The notes: generated by a model not told the origin, from the sequence alone. DNA of 64,000 nucleotides from Biomphalaria glabrata (GCF_947242115.1 NC_074715.1:26681876-26745875), one strand, 5' to 3'. Counted from the first letter of the stretch, positions 23,863-35,896 are shown. Numbers and translations: made by a program.

Positions 23863-26800
23863 CTAGAATGACTCTTGAAAATCAAACAACTGGTTCGAGT
23901 TGGTGTGCACAGCCTTTGGGAGGTGATACATATTGTTATGTTGCCCTGCGGTCATTCGTTGGGTCCTGCGCTGTCCCTCTGGTACTTCATTAGACTCCCG
24001 GCCTAGTTCTGGGTACTCCTCACTACCTCGGCACCAGTCAGGTGGAGCTTGGTAGCGCTTGATCTCCGTTCTGGTAACACGCCTTTGAGTTCTTTCTTCA
24101 TCTTTTGGGCTCACTAGGTATGGATCACCATCCTTCCGAGGTAAAGCAATTACCTTGAAATGTCTAGGATCCCAGTTGTTCTGTATCTTGTTGCGACCCA
24201 GCCACCGCTTTCTAATCAGTACAGTATCACCTAGAGATATGATCTCTCCTGTCTGTTTGGAGTCTTGTGTTTCTTTCCCTTTCAATGTCTCTTGTTCTAG
24301 TTTCGTATAGGCTCTTCTGTGAGTTTCCTTGAGCCTATCAATGTGAGTGTGGAGCCACTTTATGTCAGGCTCTGTGCCCATGTCATCTGCCTCTGCCCTA
24401 AGAAGAAAATCAAGTGGAAGCTTTGGTGGTCTCCCGAACATTAGCTCATATGGAGCGAATCCAGTGGTTGAGTGTGGGGTACAGTTGTACATGAAAACTA
24501 ACTCTGGGATGTGGTCGGGCCACCTTTGTTTCTTGCTGGGTGGCAACGTTCTAAGCAGTTCATGCAGGGTCCTGTTGAACCTCTCACACTGTCCATTGGC
24601 TTGGGGGTGGTAAGGTGTTGTGCGTGACTTGTTAATGCCATAGGAGGAACACAGTTCGGCAATTAATTGTGACTCAAAGTTCCTGCCTTGGTCCGAGTGG
24701 ATCCTCAGTGGAACCCCATAATGTAGGAACCAATCCTTGATGAGGACCTTAGCGACAGTACTAGCCCGTTGGTCTTTCGTTGGGATGGCAATAGTGTACT
24801 TGGTAAACACATCTGTAAGGATGAGGACATCCTCCCTCCCATCCGTGGAAGGTTCCAGCCTGGTAAAGTCAATGGCTAAGATTTCCAGAGGCTTTGAAGC
24901 TAGTATTCTACCGGCAGGCCCTTTTGGTATCCGTGTGGGTAGTTTAGCCTCCTGGCATCGTTTGCACCCCTGTATGTAGCTCGTCACGTCATGGTACATT
25001 TTCGGCCAGTAGCATCTTTGTCTCAAAAGCTCAATAGTCCGCTCCCTTCCTTGATGCCCCAGTGAATGTGCTGATGCTATCACTTGTTCACGAAGTTGGG
25101 CTGGGAGTAGAAACTGGTTATAGGTCTGTCCCTCTTGCTGGTACTGTCTATACAAGATGCCATCTGATTCCTTCAGTTTCTTCCACTGATTTAATAGCGT
25201 TTGCGTATTGGGTGATAATTTCCTTCGTTCCCCTGGCTTGGGTTTGAGGCCAGAGTGCCAAAAACTGGATAGTGCTGCAATATCTGGGTCTTTCATCTGT
25301 AATTCCGCAAATTCTTTCTTGCTATAGGATGGGAACATGTCTGCAATATCAGTTGCTCCTACTAAAACTGTGGCCTTTTCATTAGTGTCCTGGTGCCCAC
25401 AAGTCACTATTTCCCTAATCTCCTTTGGCACGGTCAGGGATGTTCTGTTGCAGCTTATTGCATTCTCCTCGTTGTCTTTGCTGTCCTCTCCGTGTTCAAA
25501 AGGATTCCGTGACAGAATATCTGCATTTACATTAGAACGTCCAGACCGGTAGAATATTTCGTAGTCAAATATTGCCAAATCAGCTGCCCATCGCTGTTCG
25601 ACTGCTCCCAGCTTACAGGTTTTGAGGTGAGACAATGGATTATTGTCAGTATAAACTTGTACTTTTGTTCCAAGTAGGTATCCTCTAAACTTCTCAGTCA
25701 TTGCCCACTTAAGGGCTAGGAGTTCTAATTTGAATGCGCTATAATTGTTCATGTTCCTTTCAGTGGGTCTTAATGTGCGACTGGCATAGGCTATCACTTT
25801 CTTGTGGCCATCTTGCTCTTGTGATAGCACTGCTCCCAATCCCTGGTGGCTTGCATCTGTCTCTAGTATGAAGGGTCGTGTGAAGTCGGCAAACCCTAAT
25901 ACTGGGGTAGTAGTTAAGGCTGCCTTGAGCGTTTTAAAAGAATCCATGCACTCACTGGTCCACATTGCTCCAATCGAGGGGTTCTTTCTCTTTGGCTTTT
26001 GGGTGTTGTTAATGTGGCCAACCAGTTTATGTAGTGGTGATGCTAGCTTTGAAAAATCTTTCACAAACCGACGGTAATAACTAGCAAAACCTAGGAAAGA
26101 CTGGAGTTCTTTAAGGGTTGATGGGACTGGCCAGTTTACAACTGCTGCTATCTTGCCACGATCAGTTGAGACACCGCCAGCAGAAACTGTGTGTCCTAAA
26201 TAGTTAACTTCACTTCTCATAAATTGACATTTCTCTGGGTTCAGCTTCAAACCTATTGTCCGTAGCCGCTCCAACACCTTCCCTAGGCGAGCAATGTGGT
26301 CTTCAAAAGTAGAACTATAAACAAGGATGTCATCTAAGTACACCAGCATACTCTGCATGATCAAGTCGCTCATTTGAGATTGCATGAGGCGGCTAAAGGT
26401 GGCAGGGGCATTGCACAGGCCAAAAGGCATTCGGTTATATTCAAATAGTCCAAACGGCGTTGTGAAAGCGGTCTTATGCTTATCCCTCTCATCAACTTCA
26501 ATTTGATGGTAACCAGAGGCCAGGTCCATAGAGGAGAAAAATTTAGCACCATGCAATGTGTCTAATGCTTCATCAATTCGAGGTAGCGGGTAGGCGTCCT
26601 TCTTGGTCTTGTTGTTTAGAAGACGATAGTCCACACAGAGTCGAAGACTACCATCCTTCTTTCTCACCAGAACTATAGGGGAGGCAAATGAGCTTGTGCT
26701 CTCTCTGATTACTTGTTTGTGGAGCAACTGGTTAATGTGTTCCTGCACTTCTTGAAACTGTGTGGGTGGAATCCTTCTATACGGTTGGTGTACTGGCGTC

Positions 26801-27843
26801 TGGTCTTCTAGCTCTATTCTGTGCTTTACTGCCGTTGTCAGCCCTAGGTCATCTTCACTTGTAGCAAAACAGTCAGCATACTTGATGAATAGGTCTCTTA
26901 GTGCATCCTTCTGTGATTCAGTGCAATCGATTGATTCCAAGTCAACTGGGCACACGTAAGTACTGAGACTCGTCTGTTCTGAAATGGCTGTAATGCAGAT
27001 CTCTGATGCTGATACCTTGAGGAAGTTGGCAGCCTTAGGCGTTGGCCAGTCAAAACTTGTAAATGTGCCAAGAACCATGGATTCAGAGAGAACAAGATTT
27101 TCCCTTGAGAGGTTGATAATTTCAGTTTGACAGATGCCATTTGTAGACTTAACAATCGCTCGAGGAACAACCAGTGCCCTTGGGACAGACTGGGATGGTT
27201 CTAAGAGTAGGTCACCACTGTAGTCCCTCGGGCATCCCCTCAATTGGATTACTTTCTTAGATTCTGCTGGCAGCAACAATTTACCTTTGAGAGCAAGTCG
27301 AGCTCTACCCCATACTTGCTTTTGGGGTTTGCTTGAAGTTTTAACAGCTATTTTGGAGACAAGCACTCCCAGGCCCTCTGCACCTAGCACGTTCATTCCT
27401 AATGTCCCAGGGACTTCGTCTTTGTGACGCTTCCATCCGGGGGAGTTTTGATCTTTGGTCACCAAGAAACCTCGGTTTCTTATAACTTTATCCATTAGCT
27501 GTACATCTGCTTCAAAGTAACCAACGTATGGTATAGCCAGCCCATTAGCTGCGGTCAATTGGAACCAATTGTCCACGCACTGTAGCACATGGCCTTGGGA
27601 TCGAAAGTGTTCATTAAAAAATGACTCTGTGAGCAGAGATACCTGTGACCCGGTGTCTAGCAAGCACGTGACTCTTACATTTCCGATGACTGTGACTGTA
27701 ATAGGACAGGTGCCAATGGCATTCTCCTTGATATGACTAATTGAGTCATGAACAGCCCCTCCCAGCACTTGACTCCTCATGCCAGGGGGCTGGAGTTTGG
27801 GTGATTTCCACAGCGGCGAGCAATGTGACCTGGCTCCCAACAC
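23863..27843 (-). CDS. gypsy pol polyprotein (fossil element)
   Basis: A frame of 1326 codons. Domain order, with approximate residues: aspartic protease with DTGSQVSLL (about 61-69), reverse transcriptase with YLDDILVYS in the middle third, RNase H with ETDASHQGLGAVLSQ, an integrase zinc-binding HHCC region, the integrase core, and a C-terminal tail. It overlaps gag by 67 nt and lies one base back in frame, the arrangement for which this family is known to use -1 frameshifting. Antisense frames here are shadows. Confidence 0.95.
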   Translation of the reverse strand: MLGARSHCSPLWKSPKLQPPGMRSQVLGGAVHDSISHIKENAIGTCPITVTVIGNVRVTCLLDTGSQVSLLTESFFNEHFRSQGHVLQCVDNWFQLTAANGLAIPYVGYFEADVQLMDKVIRNRGFLVTKDQNSPGWKRHKDEVPGTLGMNVLGAEGLGVLVSKIAVKTSSKPQKQVWGRARLALKGKLLLPAESKKVIQLRGCPRDYSGDLLLEPSQSVPRALVVPRAIVKSTNGICQTEIINLSRENLVLSESMVLGTFTSFDWPTPKAANFLKVSASEICITAISEQTSLSTYVCPVDLESIDCTESQKDALRDLFIKYADCFATSEDDLGLTTAVKHRIELEDQTPVHQPYRRIPPTQFQEVQEHINQLLHKQVIRESTSSFASPIVLVRKKDGSLRLCVDYRLLNNKTKKDAYPLPRIDEALDTLHGAKFFSSMDLASGYHQIEVDERDKHKTAFTTPFGLFEYNRMPFGLCNAPATFSRLMQSQMSDLIMQSMLVYLDDILVYSSTFEDHIARLGKVLERLRTIGLKLNPEKCQFMRSEVNYLGHTVSAGGVSTDRGKIAAVVNWPVPSTLKELQSFLGFASYYRRFVKDFSKLASPLHKLVGHINNTQKPKRKNPSIGAMWTSECMDSFKTLKAALTTTPVLGFADFTRPFILETDASHQGLGAVLSQEQDGHKKVIAYASRTLRPTERNMNNYSAFKLELLALKWAMTEKFRGYLLGTKVQVYTDNNPLSHLKTCKLGAVEQRWAADLAIFDYEIFYRSGRSNVNADILSRNPFEHGEDSKDNEENAISCNRTSLTVPKEIREIVTCGHQDTNEKATVLVGATDIADMFPSYSKKEFAELQMKDPDIAALSSFWHSGLKPKPGERRKLSPNTQTLLNQWKKLKESDGILYRQYQQEGQTYNQFLLPAQLREQVIASAHSLGHQGRERTIELLRQRCYWPKMYHDVTSYIQGCKRCQEAKLPTRIPKGPAGRILASKPLEILAIDFTRLEPSTDGREDVLILTDVFTKYTIAIPTKDQRASTVAKVLIKDWFLHYGVPLRIHSDQGRNFESQLIAELCSSYGINKSRTTPYHPQANGQCERFNRTLHELLRTLPPSKKQRWPDHIPELVFMYNCTPHSTTGFAPYELMFGRPPKLPLDFLLRAEADDMGTEPDIKWLHTHIDRLKETHRRAYTKLEQETLKGKETQDSKQTGEIISLGDTVLIRKRWLGRNKIQNNWDPRHFKVIALPRKDGDPYLVSPKDEERTQRRVTRTEIKRYQAPPDWCRGSEEYPELGRESNEVPEGQRRTQRMTAGQHNNMYHLPKAVHTNSNQLFDFQESF

Positions 27844-28847
27844 TTGGTACAGACCGGAACCCCGTCGGAGGTATATGGAAAAAATCCCCTGTCGGTCTGT
27901 GTCCAGACAAGTCCTGCAGGAGCTGTTTGGCGATTCATTGCTGGTGTTGTGGTACGGCTGTTTACAGATGCCATTGGGCGATTAGTTGACCACTGTCCCT
28001 GGTTTGTCGTCCTTCCTTGGTTGCGAGGTTGGCCAGTCCGTGTGTAGTTTTGCTGGGAGCTCCTCAATGCTTCCAATTGCTCTCCAAACTTGGTCAGCTG
28101 GGAACTTACCAGTTCGCACCACTGGTTTTGTGGTTGGGAGTCTCCTTGATCCTGGCTTTCCCATTTGAAGGCTTGGTTTCTAATTGCAATGAATGTTATT
28201 GCTGGTTCCTCCTCCACCAGTCTCAGCAGTTCCCTACGTAGTGCAGAGTCGTTCAGCCCATGAACGAATTGGTCCCTCAGCCTTGCCTCGCTGAAGCACT
28301 CAACTCTCTCCCGCCTTTGTTGGCTTACCGCCACCGAGTGTTCGCTGAAGAGCCTGTGCGAGAAGTCTCGAAGGGACTCTCCTCTGCGTTGACGTGATCC
28401 CAGGAAGACCACCTCTGCTTCTCGCACTGGCATAGTCTGGGCGAACGCCTCAAGGAGGGTTTCCAACAAGGCTTCCGGGTCGCTCTTTGTCCTTGGGGTT
28501 TGCAGGTCGAGTTCTTTTCTGGCAGGGCCGCTGATATTGTTCATTATCACGGCCACCTTCTCTTTGGTAGAGTAAGGCCTAAGCTCCCAGGCTTCCCTTA
28601 CTTCCCTTGCAAACTCTTCAGCCGTTGGTCCATCAGCGGTGCCCCTACCACTGAACTGCCGTATCCGCTTTGTCGGTTCCGACAATATGAGAGGCCGTTG
28701 GCAGGCCATTTTCAGTGCCTCTAACTGTGCCCGGAGGGTGGCGACTTCTGTTTGGTTCACTCCTGCTTCCTCTGGCTCCCCTTCGCCACTCAACGGATCG
28801 ACCTCACCCCAATCCACTGCATTGTGTTTCATCCTGTTCTTCTCCAT
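27777..28847 (-). CDS. gypsy gag protein (fossil element)
   Basis: A frame of 356 codons beginning MEKNRMKHNAVDWGEVD. A Gag-like helical core with the region around EEFAREVREAWELRPYST is followed by a Gln/Asn/Arg/Thr-rich tail and one CCHC zinc knuckle, CTKCWEPGHIARRC, near the C-terminus. It would be the structural particle protein of the retrotransposon. Its 3' end overlaps pol. Confidence 0.92.
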   Translation of the reverse strand: MEKNRMKHNAVDWGEVDPLSGEGEPEEAGVNQTEVATLRAQLEALKMACQRPLILSEPTKRIRQFSGRGTADGPTAEEFAREVREAWELRPYSTKEKVAVIMNNISGPARKELDLQTPRTKSDPEALLETLLEAFAQTMPVREAEVVFLGSRQRRGESLRDFSHRLFSEHSVAVSQQRRERVECFSEARLRDQFVHGLNDSALRRELLRLVEEEPAITFIAIRNQAFKWESQDQGDSQPQNQWCELVSSQLTKFGEQLEALRSSQQNYTRTGQPRNQGRTTNQGQWSTNRPMASVNSRTTTPAMNRQTAPAGLVWTQTDRGFFPYTSDGVPVCTKCWEPGHIARRCGNHPNSSPLA

Positions 28848-29074
28848 TGACTGCAGGTTTTTTTTACTTAATACAATTATACTCTAACTTAATACAATTA
28901 TATATTTAAAAAAATAACTAACTTAACTACCCTGAAAGTAGAAAAAAAAACACTGGAATATCTCAAATGGTACAATATAAAATAAAATAGTACTTGTCAG
29001 CTTCTGACTTGATTGGAAAGTTCCGAAGGCTCCACTTATCGTCTGACAGGGAGGTCTGGTAGACTCTTTCTTCG

Positions 29075-29094
29075 GATCCCACTTCTGACACCAA
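29075..29094 (-). other. Primer-binding site of the gypsy element
   Basis: About 7 bp inside the 5' LTR, the minus strand reads TGGTGTCAGAAGTGGGAT. The TGG start complements a tRNA CCA end. The rest matches a tRNA-Leu-like acceptor and T-arm (CCCACTTCTGACACCA). The tRNA identity is from memory. Confidence 0.6.
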
Positions 29095-29101
29095 AAGATT
29101 C

Positions 29102-29839
29102 TGTGGTGGGTTCAGCACAGACTACGACAACCAAAATGACGAAGCAAGTCAGGAGGCTTATTATAAGTTTAATGTACACAAAAAAACCTGCCAAAGGCAA
29201 ACAAACAACATGATTATTAATGAGCATAAAATAAACATAATTATATGGTCTAAATGAACAGACCAATTTGTAAAAAAAATGTAAACACAACATCAGGTAT
29301 AAATACTAGATCAAGCAAAAACAAAAAAGAAAATCTTACAGTGTGAACCAATCATCTCTTTTATGAACATAAGAGAGATATGGAACACCACCAAACATTA
29401 ATAAAATAAATGACAAAGTAATTAATAAAAAATAAATCAAATAGTTCTATAGAAAACTTACATACATTGAAGAGCTTCGCTCTTACCTTTTCTTACAAAA
29501 ACTATGACAATTAAATAGAACAAAGGTAGTCCGACAATGAGGACAAAACCTGGGTAGCAATATGATATATATAAAAAATAAACAAGAATATGTGATGTAC
29601 ACGAAACAGTAAAAATGTGTTTACCTGCAGCCTTGGTCAAAACAATGAACTTAGGACAAACACAGCAGGATCAGACAAGGTGGTATTGGAGTAGGTGCGT
29701 AGCAGCAAGTTTCAATCGAGGATGCCAGCAGGAAAAGGAATTCAAATCTCAGCTACCGGGGCAGAGGTCAACTTGACCCTTTGCTGACCGGTGCTTGGTC
29801 AAGTTGAGCCGACCCGTATATTATGTCCTCCCCACTACA
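29102..29839 (-). repeat. 5' LTR of the gypsy element
   Basis: The partner of 23084-23821, the same length, and matching it at every segment I compared. The duplicated 60-codon frames inside both LTRs are identical shadows, not genes. Confidence 0.93.
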
Positions 29840-30800
29840 CTACTATTACTAGATCTAGACTTCATCTAATTAAATTTAAGTCTACTTATTCATACATCAT
29901 TAATGATCTGAGAAAAGAAGATCTAGCTCTTGATCAAAAGCAGTAGATGTAGAACTAGAATAAGCCTGAAGCAGTAACATAAGCCATAAATTGCGTAACT
30001 TGGCTAAAACGAAACATGTGAACTGAGGCGCGCGGTACTGCGTGGGGTGAAACGCTGTTCGCTTGACTAGATCAAGAATAAGTCGACAAATAGATCTAAC
30101 ATGCAAAGCCATAAATTGCGTGATTTGACCTAATTTCCCCAACTCTAACATTCACATTTTATAAATTGGTGTGTTTTAGTCGCCTTTGTTTTCAGAAACT
30201 AGCATTCCTGTAAAAAGGAATAGGGGAAATACGCTAAGCCATAAACTGAAAAATTTGACCTAATTTCCCTTAAACTACGTCATCGACCTTGGTTGTCTGG
30301 GAAATACTGATCTCGAATGGCTTCGAGATTGTGAAATTTAATAGTCCCTAAAACGCACATTAAATTGCTTATATCTAAATAATTACAAAGAATATATGTC
30401 TAATATTTCGTATATATGTTTCTTTAAGCATTATATTATGAAACTAAAAAAAAGTATTACACCGGTTTCCGCGTCTGACCCCAAAACGTCTTCAGTTGGT
30501 CTTTAAGTCAATAACTTTGTCGTCTTGGCATTAGTGTTTCTTGTGGCGTTAAGCCTGTTCATTCGTAAATGTTGTCATCATTAAGTTGGTGAATGACACC
30601 ACTCTAAATTAGACTAAATAGAGGCCAGGCGTCGATCTAGATTTAAATGTATTAAACAATTTGAACAAAATTAACATCTGTAAATTATTAAGATATAGCT
30701 TATTTTCTTACTGCTTAGGGGGTGCAGATTTATTTATTATGTAAACATTAAGTAGTGAATCTGATGCGAAAAGCATATTACACAATTACCCAGTAGTAAA

Positions 30801-30975
30801 GTAAGTAAAGTTCCCCTTTGAGATTTTGTGGTCTATATGGCAGATGATGTAAAGGTCATATGTTTCTGTGGCCTACAGTCTACGAGGGTGAACCAACCGC
30901 TTTTCCCCAACGAACTAATGTCAGGTATCCCATTATAGCTGGGTGGACTCAGAGGCGCCCAAAGATCCTGAAATT
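30801..30975 (-). mobile_element. 5'-truncated SINE of the same family
   Basis: On the minus strand it reads CTGAGTCCACCCAGCTATAA, GGATACCTGACATTAG, then TTCGTTGGGG and GACCACAAAATCTCAAAGGG, in the same order as the body of the SINE at 21781-22055. The tRNA-like head with A and B boxes is missing, so this copy cannot be transcribed from its own promoter. Confidence 0.75.
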
Positions 30976-31689
30976 AAAAAAAAGTTCTTAGGTGATCAGT
31001 TAACGTTACTCTACGTATTCCAGAAGAGTTAGAAGAGTCTTATCAGAGACGCGCTTATCGTCCTCTTTGCTTTTATGTGAAAGATAACGCCAAATGATTT
31101 TAAAAATTGTATTACTTTAAACTTTAAACGATCAAAACAAGACTATGGCTTGAATATTCCTGGTCCATTGGTGAATTCGATGGGGGCCGCCTCTGAGTTT
31201 GTGTGATAAAAACTCCCTTTGTAATATTGTTTTGCACAGCATTCCAGCAATGTTATTATTGCTTATTTTCTGCTCCTTCTTTTTTATATTCTTTTGCATT
31301 TTGATTCCTATCAACACATTTCAACACTGTTCATGATAATAATTGTGATTTGTGAAGGACTTCGTAGCGGGCCAACTCCATCAAGCAAAAAAAAAAAAAA
31401 AGAATCCGTATGTGACATTACTGGACATGTCCTCTATAGGACTTTGAACGTAGTTGTTGATCCCTTTATTACACACTAACGTCGATCTCTATAAGAAATA
31501 AATGTCTTAATTTTCTTGTTTATCGTTTAGGGACATCTACTAGAAGCACTATAGATAGACGGATGATGGATATTTACGACCATGCTTTAGATTAGTATTA
31601 GACTTGAAAAGAGTAAAAAGTATTTTTATTCAATCATGACGCTCAAAGTGTTACTTTTAAGAGAATAATATAAATCTCGAAACAATTTA

Positions 31690-31770
31690 CTGGCATTCAT
31701 GCGGCCCTTTCAGTGGCCCTACCGCCCACCGGGCATTTGCCCGAATACCTATATAGCCAGTCCGCCCCTG
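31690..31770. mobile_element. Solo end of a hAT-like DNA transposon
   Basis: The segment ending GCCAGTCCGCCCCTG, preceded by GGGCATTTGCCCGAA, reads inward from the other strand as CAGGGGCGGACTGGC. This is the terminal style of several animal hAT-like elements. I found no partner terminus nearby, so the boundaries on the left are unknown. Confidence 0.4.
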
Positions 31771-33084
31771 AAGACAAGCCTTATTATTATATCATTATAA
31801 GCACATTTGCACACTAGCGCGTCAGTGCAGCACCACTTGTGTTTACGTAATAAATGGAGTTTCTAATATGTCTTTCCCTCTTAAACACTAGATCTATATT
31901 AGTATATAGGCTATAGTTTGTTATTTGTGTAAGACAAATATTCTACAGTCACTGAGCAAGATATCGTAAGTCTAAATGTCTGGTGAACTCTTTGTAAGAT
32001 ACGAAGCGCTGACAACCATTTGTCAATGCGCTAGACTTAGGTTTTACTGGGTTTTCGATTTTGCGATTGTTTGGAAATGGCGAGGATTAAAAAGTTTCCT
32101 CATGTCAATATCCGTAATAAAGCTATACCTATATAACATCTAGATCTTGGGCTAACTAAAAAATTAGTTTTTTATTTTTATGGAGTGACCTTATTATTTT
32201 TTTTTTTTGGTTAGAATTATACAAACGTTTTATAAGCAGGTATGATAGTTAAGAAGCCTAGATTGGTGTTTTTAAGCGCTACATCTTGATCTTCATCAAG
32301 TTTATATGATATATTAGCTATAGATTATAGATTTTCTAGATAGAGAATAAGAATTAAGAGAACGAGTAGACAACGAGAGTAGCCTTGGCCAAGTAATTTT
32401 TCGACGAAATGTATTCATTTCAGTTTTTTGAGACTGAGAGTCTGAGTTGTCCAAATATTTTTACAAACTAGATCTAGTCTAGGCCTAGGTCTCTAAAACT
32501 AGTGTAGGTCTATTGTGCGATAATAAATCTATGTCAGTATGTAGATCTATATCTAGATTCTATACAGAATCATTGTAGATTGACTAGATCTAGATTCTAA
32601 TCTAGATTACATCTAATCATGTCTAAGTCTAATGATATTCTAATGAGTCTAATGTCACTAATGACAATAATCTTATAATGATCTATTAGATTCTATATTT
32701 TCTACAAATCTACATTTTTAGTCTACCCAACCAGACACGCCCCCTCCCTTGAGACTTGAGGCCCTTGAGTCTTGACTAACTTAGTATTTTTTTTACTGGA
32801 CCTTATAATTTTCAAATAGATCTAGATCTGGATTTAGTAACTCAATTAAATTACTGGTAGTGGTCTAATAGACTATAGATATATAATATATGTCTAAGAT
32901 AACCATTTAAAATTTTAAATTGGTAAGCCTTTTTAGCTTTAGAAACCTATCTTAAACTACTTAAAGATTTTTTTAAGATACATGTATTAATGACTGATTA
33001 AATTAATGTATGTATTACACTATTACTAGATCTAGTATTAGATTATTAGATCTAGATTCTAGATCTATAATTTATAAAGTTTAA

Positions 33085-33240
33085 TTAAAAGTAATAAAAG
33101 AAATTTTTATTTATAAAATGTATTAAAAGAAATTTTTATTTATAAAATATAGTCTATTAAAAGAAATTGTTATTTATAAAATATAGTCTATTAAAAGAAA
33201 TTATTATTTATAAAATATATTAAAAGAAATCTTTACAAAT
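33085..33240. repeat. Short AT-rich tandem array
   Basis: About five degenerate units of roughly 30-37 bp built on TTAAAAGAAATTTTTATTTA followed by TAAAATATAG. Confidence 0.85.
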
Positions 33241-33333
33241 CAAACAAGAACATAATTTTAATTAAGTAAAATAATATTTAACCTTCCTTGGTTAGGCCAA
33301 TCCAATATTAAGTAAATCCATCTTCTGTTTGGG

Positions 33334-34321
33334 TAAGGTGACAAGATATGTCAATCATTCATGGGGTGTAAAAAGGACATTCTTAGATTTTTCAAGCAAT
33401 ATTGCTCTGTTTTCAACAACCTTAATTTTATTACAATACATCCCAATTTTGAATATACACACACACACACAATGTTGGCTTACTCATACAATAATTTGAA
33501 TAAAATTGCAAGCTTTCTGTTTTCAAAGATATATCATCTTTCTTTACCATCTGTGAACGCTGTCAAAAACTAGACATCACTAATCTACTTCTTTACTTTG
33601 TTCGTTATATAGTAGCCAAACCTTTAGTAACGATTGCTTCATATTTGGTTCCTGCATGTGTATTATCTAGGTCTTTTTAAAGTAATTCCAAAGTGTTGTT
33701 TATTGATTGAAAACTGTTATAATGGAAAACTCTATGATAGGCAAAAGTACCTTTAGCGGCTGCGAAATGAACTGAATTATTTAAATGAAGTACCTTGTTG
33801 GAGGTTTACTTGGAGTTTCTAATTGAAAATTATGATCTGCATTCAGATTTCCTGGTTTAACCCACATGTGCAACAGAAAATTGAGATTGATATTTCTAGC
33901 AATGCACTATACTGTGATTGTTGATTTTTCTTGCCTTCTTAATAAACAAGAACTCTGAAAGTAAGTCCCTTTGAATTTCGATCTTCGTTTTGTCTCTGAC
34001 ATTTCTTACCCTGTCATCAACTTGAACAGAAGGAAAAGCCAAGTGACGGAATACTGTATGGTGGAATTGATTAACAGAATCAGCAAGAAACATGCTGAAT
34101 GACAATACTTGAAAAGTCTAAGCACCGAACATGAAATAAGGATAAAAAAAAAAGGAAAGAGGTGGTACTTCTAAGTTATTAGTCAAAAGATAAAAGAAAG
34201 ATTTTAAAATAAAAGTTGACACTGGTCCACTTTTTTACGCCCGGCTGAACATTTTATGAAAAGTGTGACAGACGGTCCAAGCCAGACTGTCACACCGAAG
34301 TTTGGAAGTCTGGTCACCTTA
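33334..34321. mobile_element. TIR repeat element, copy A
   Basis: The left end TAAGGTGACAAGAT and right end GTCTGGTCACCTTA are an imperfect inverted pair. Internal landmarks include a CA microsatellite (33457-33471) and TTCCAAAGTGTTGTTTATTG. These recur in the same order in copy B (34393-35896), so they are two diverged members of one DNA-transposon-like family. A minus-strand open frame at 33896-34105 may be a transposase scrap, but I do not recognise it. Confidence 0.65.
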
Positions 34322-34392
34322 TAAATAGTGTTTATAAACAGTGTTTGTAAGAATCAGAAGTACTCAGTAAAAACTCAGAAATTTTCATATGT

Positions 34393-35896
34393 TAACGTGA
34401 CCAGATATTTGGGTAGAGAAAGCGGGACACATGTCGATCATGGGACCTAAAAGGAACAGGCTTAGATTTTTTGGAACAATATTATTGCTTTCATCAGCTT
34501 AGACTTTATTAGAATGCATCAAAATGTACACACACAATGTAGGCCTACTCACAATAATTTAAATGATTGTAGGCTTTCTAAAACTTTTTCCATGATAGAT
34601 CCTCTTTCTGTGCAATCCATCAGAAAGCATTAACCTGTCAAATAGGCAGCTTCTCTATCTGAAAAATTCTGCACAATTTTCATAAAAGTTAACGATTGTC
34701 ACTATTACATCACTTTTACTAACCGTTATGCATCATCCGAATAGTATTTGCATACTTCTTTGGGGAGGAATCTATTCAAGTTTTCATGCTTCTTTTCGTG
34801 CATTTCTGTACCTATTCTTCAATAGCAAAAGATACTTCATGAGCACTGACATTTTGTCCCTCAATACACAGAACTTCTGCACAGAATATTGTCGCAATGT
34901 TGTGTACAAAATGCAGCCACAATTCAGCACACAGGTTTTCAAAGAAGCTTTTGATTATGGTGGGTCACTTCTCTTGTAAAAAGAAATATATGATTTCTAA
35001 GCAAGATATTATTTAAATAGTCTCTCCACAGAAGACTTCAGAGCTAACCACTTGGTCTTTCCCTTAGCCAGAAATTTCATTATATTCTAAATTGACAAAT
35101 TTGCTTTTTTTTTTTTTTTTTTTTTAAAGATTTCCAGCGAAAGGTGGCAAAAAAAATTGTTTCATCTGGGGAAACAATTTCACTCCACTTTATTGTGGGC
35201 TTAAAGTGTCAGCGAATGCTGTAAAAAAACTGGGCCTAACTAACGTACTTCTTTACTTTGTTTATTTTATAGGGTCCAAACATCTAGTAGCTATTGCTTT
35301 ACTTTTGGTTCTTGCACATTTGTATTTTGGGTCATTCATTTTTAAGTAATTTCAAAGTGTAGTTCATTGATTGAAAATTATTATTAAGGAAAAATTAATG
35401 ATAGGCAAAAGTATATTAAGCATCTGAGAATGAATTATCAAACTACTATTTAAATGTTGAAGTACCATAATGGATTCTTACTAGGAGCTTCCTATTGAAA
35501 ATTATGATATGCTTGCAGATGTTTGGTTTAATCCACTAGGAAAGCCAAGCAAAGGAATACTGTATGCTGAACTGATTAAAGAATCAGCTAGAAACATGCG
35601 GAATGACAACAAGCCAAAATTCGAAAGAAAAAGTGCTGATATCAGTTTCTGAGAATAAGACAGGATGCTTCAATGTAAAAGATTTACCTATGCCTTTTAG
35701 ACAGGAGCCTGCTAAACAGCTAACATAAAATTTAGGATCAAGAATAAGTTATTTGTGAAAAGATTAATATTTTAAAATAAAAGTTTGACATTGATCAACT
35801 TTTTTCATGAAAGCAGGACATTGGTCGCCCCGCCCGGACATTTTATGAAAAGCGTTGCAGACTGTCATGCCTAAGTCGGGACGTCTGGTCACCTTA
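34393..35896. mobile_element. TIR repeat element, copy B
   Basis: The left end TAACGTGACCAGATAT and right end GACGTCTGGTCACCTTA mirror each other and match the ends of copy A. It is some 500 bp longer than copy A, with TTTCAAAGTGTAGTTCATTG and GATAGGCAAAAGTA as shared internal words. A T run lies at 35107-35126. No intact transposase is visible. The two copies sit head-to-tail, about 70 bp apart. Confidence 0.65.

Larger units (their letters stand above)
23084..29839 (-). mobile_element. Ty3/gypsy LTR retrotransposon, looks whole
   Basis: A 6756-bp element on the minus strand. It has two 738-bp LTRs that start TG and end CA and sit exactly 6018 bp apart. A 4-bp flanking repeat CTAC lies on both sides. 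There is one gag frame and one long pol frame in the order protease, RT, RNase H, integrase, which is Ty3/gypsy order. No env frame is present. I saw no difference between the LTRs over the parts compared, so the insertion should be recent. It looks intact by eye. Confidence 0.95.
29840..33333. other. Gene-free repeat-bearing spacer
   Basis: No gene. Contains three copies of an AGCCATAAA-anchored motif (29983, 30107, 30233; the last two also share GACCTAATTTCCC), a headless SINE (30801-30975), a transposon end near 31770, an AGATCTAG island at about 31880-33070 and a short AT-rich tandem array at 33085-33240. Confidence 0.6.
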
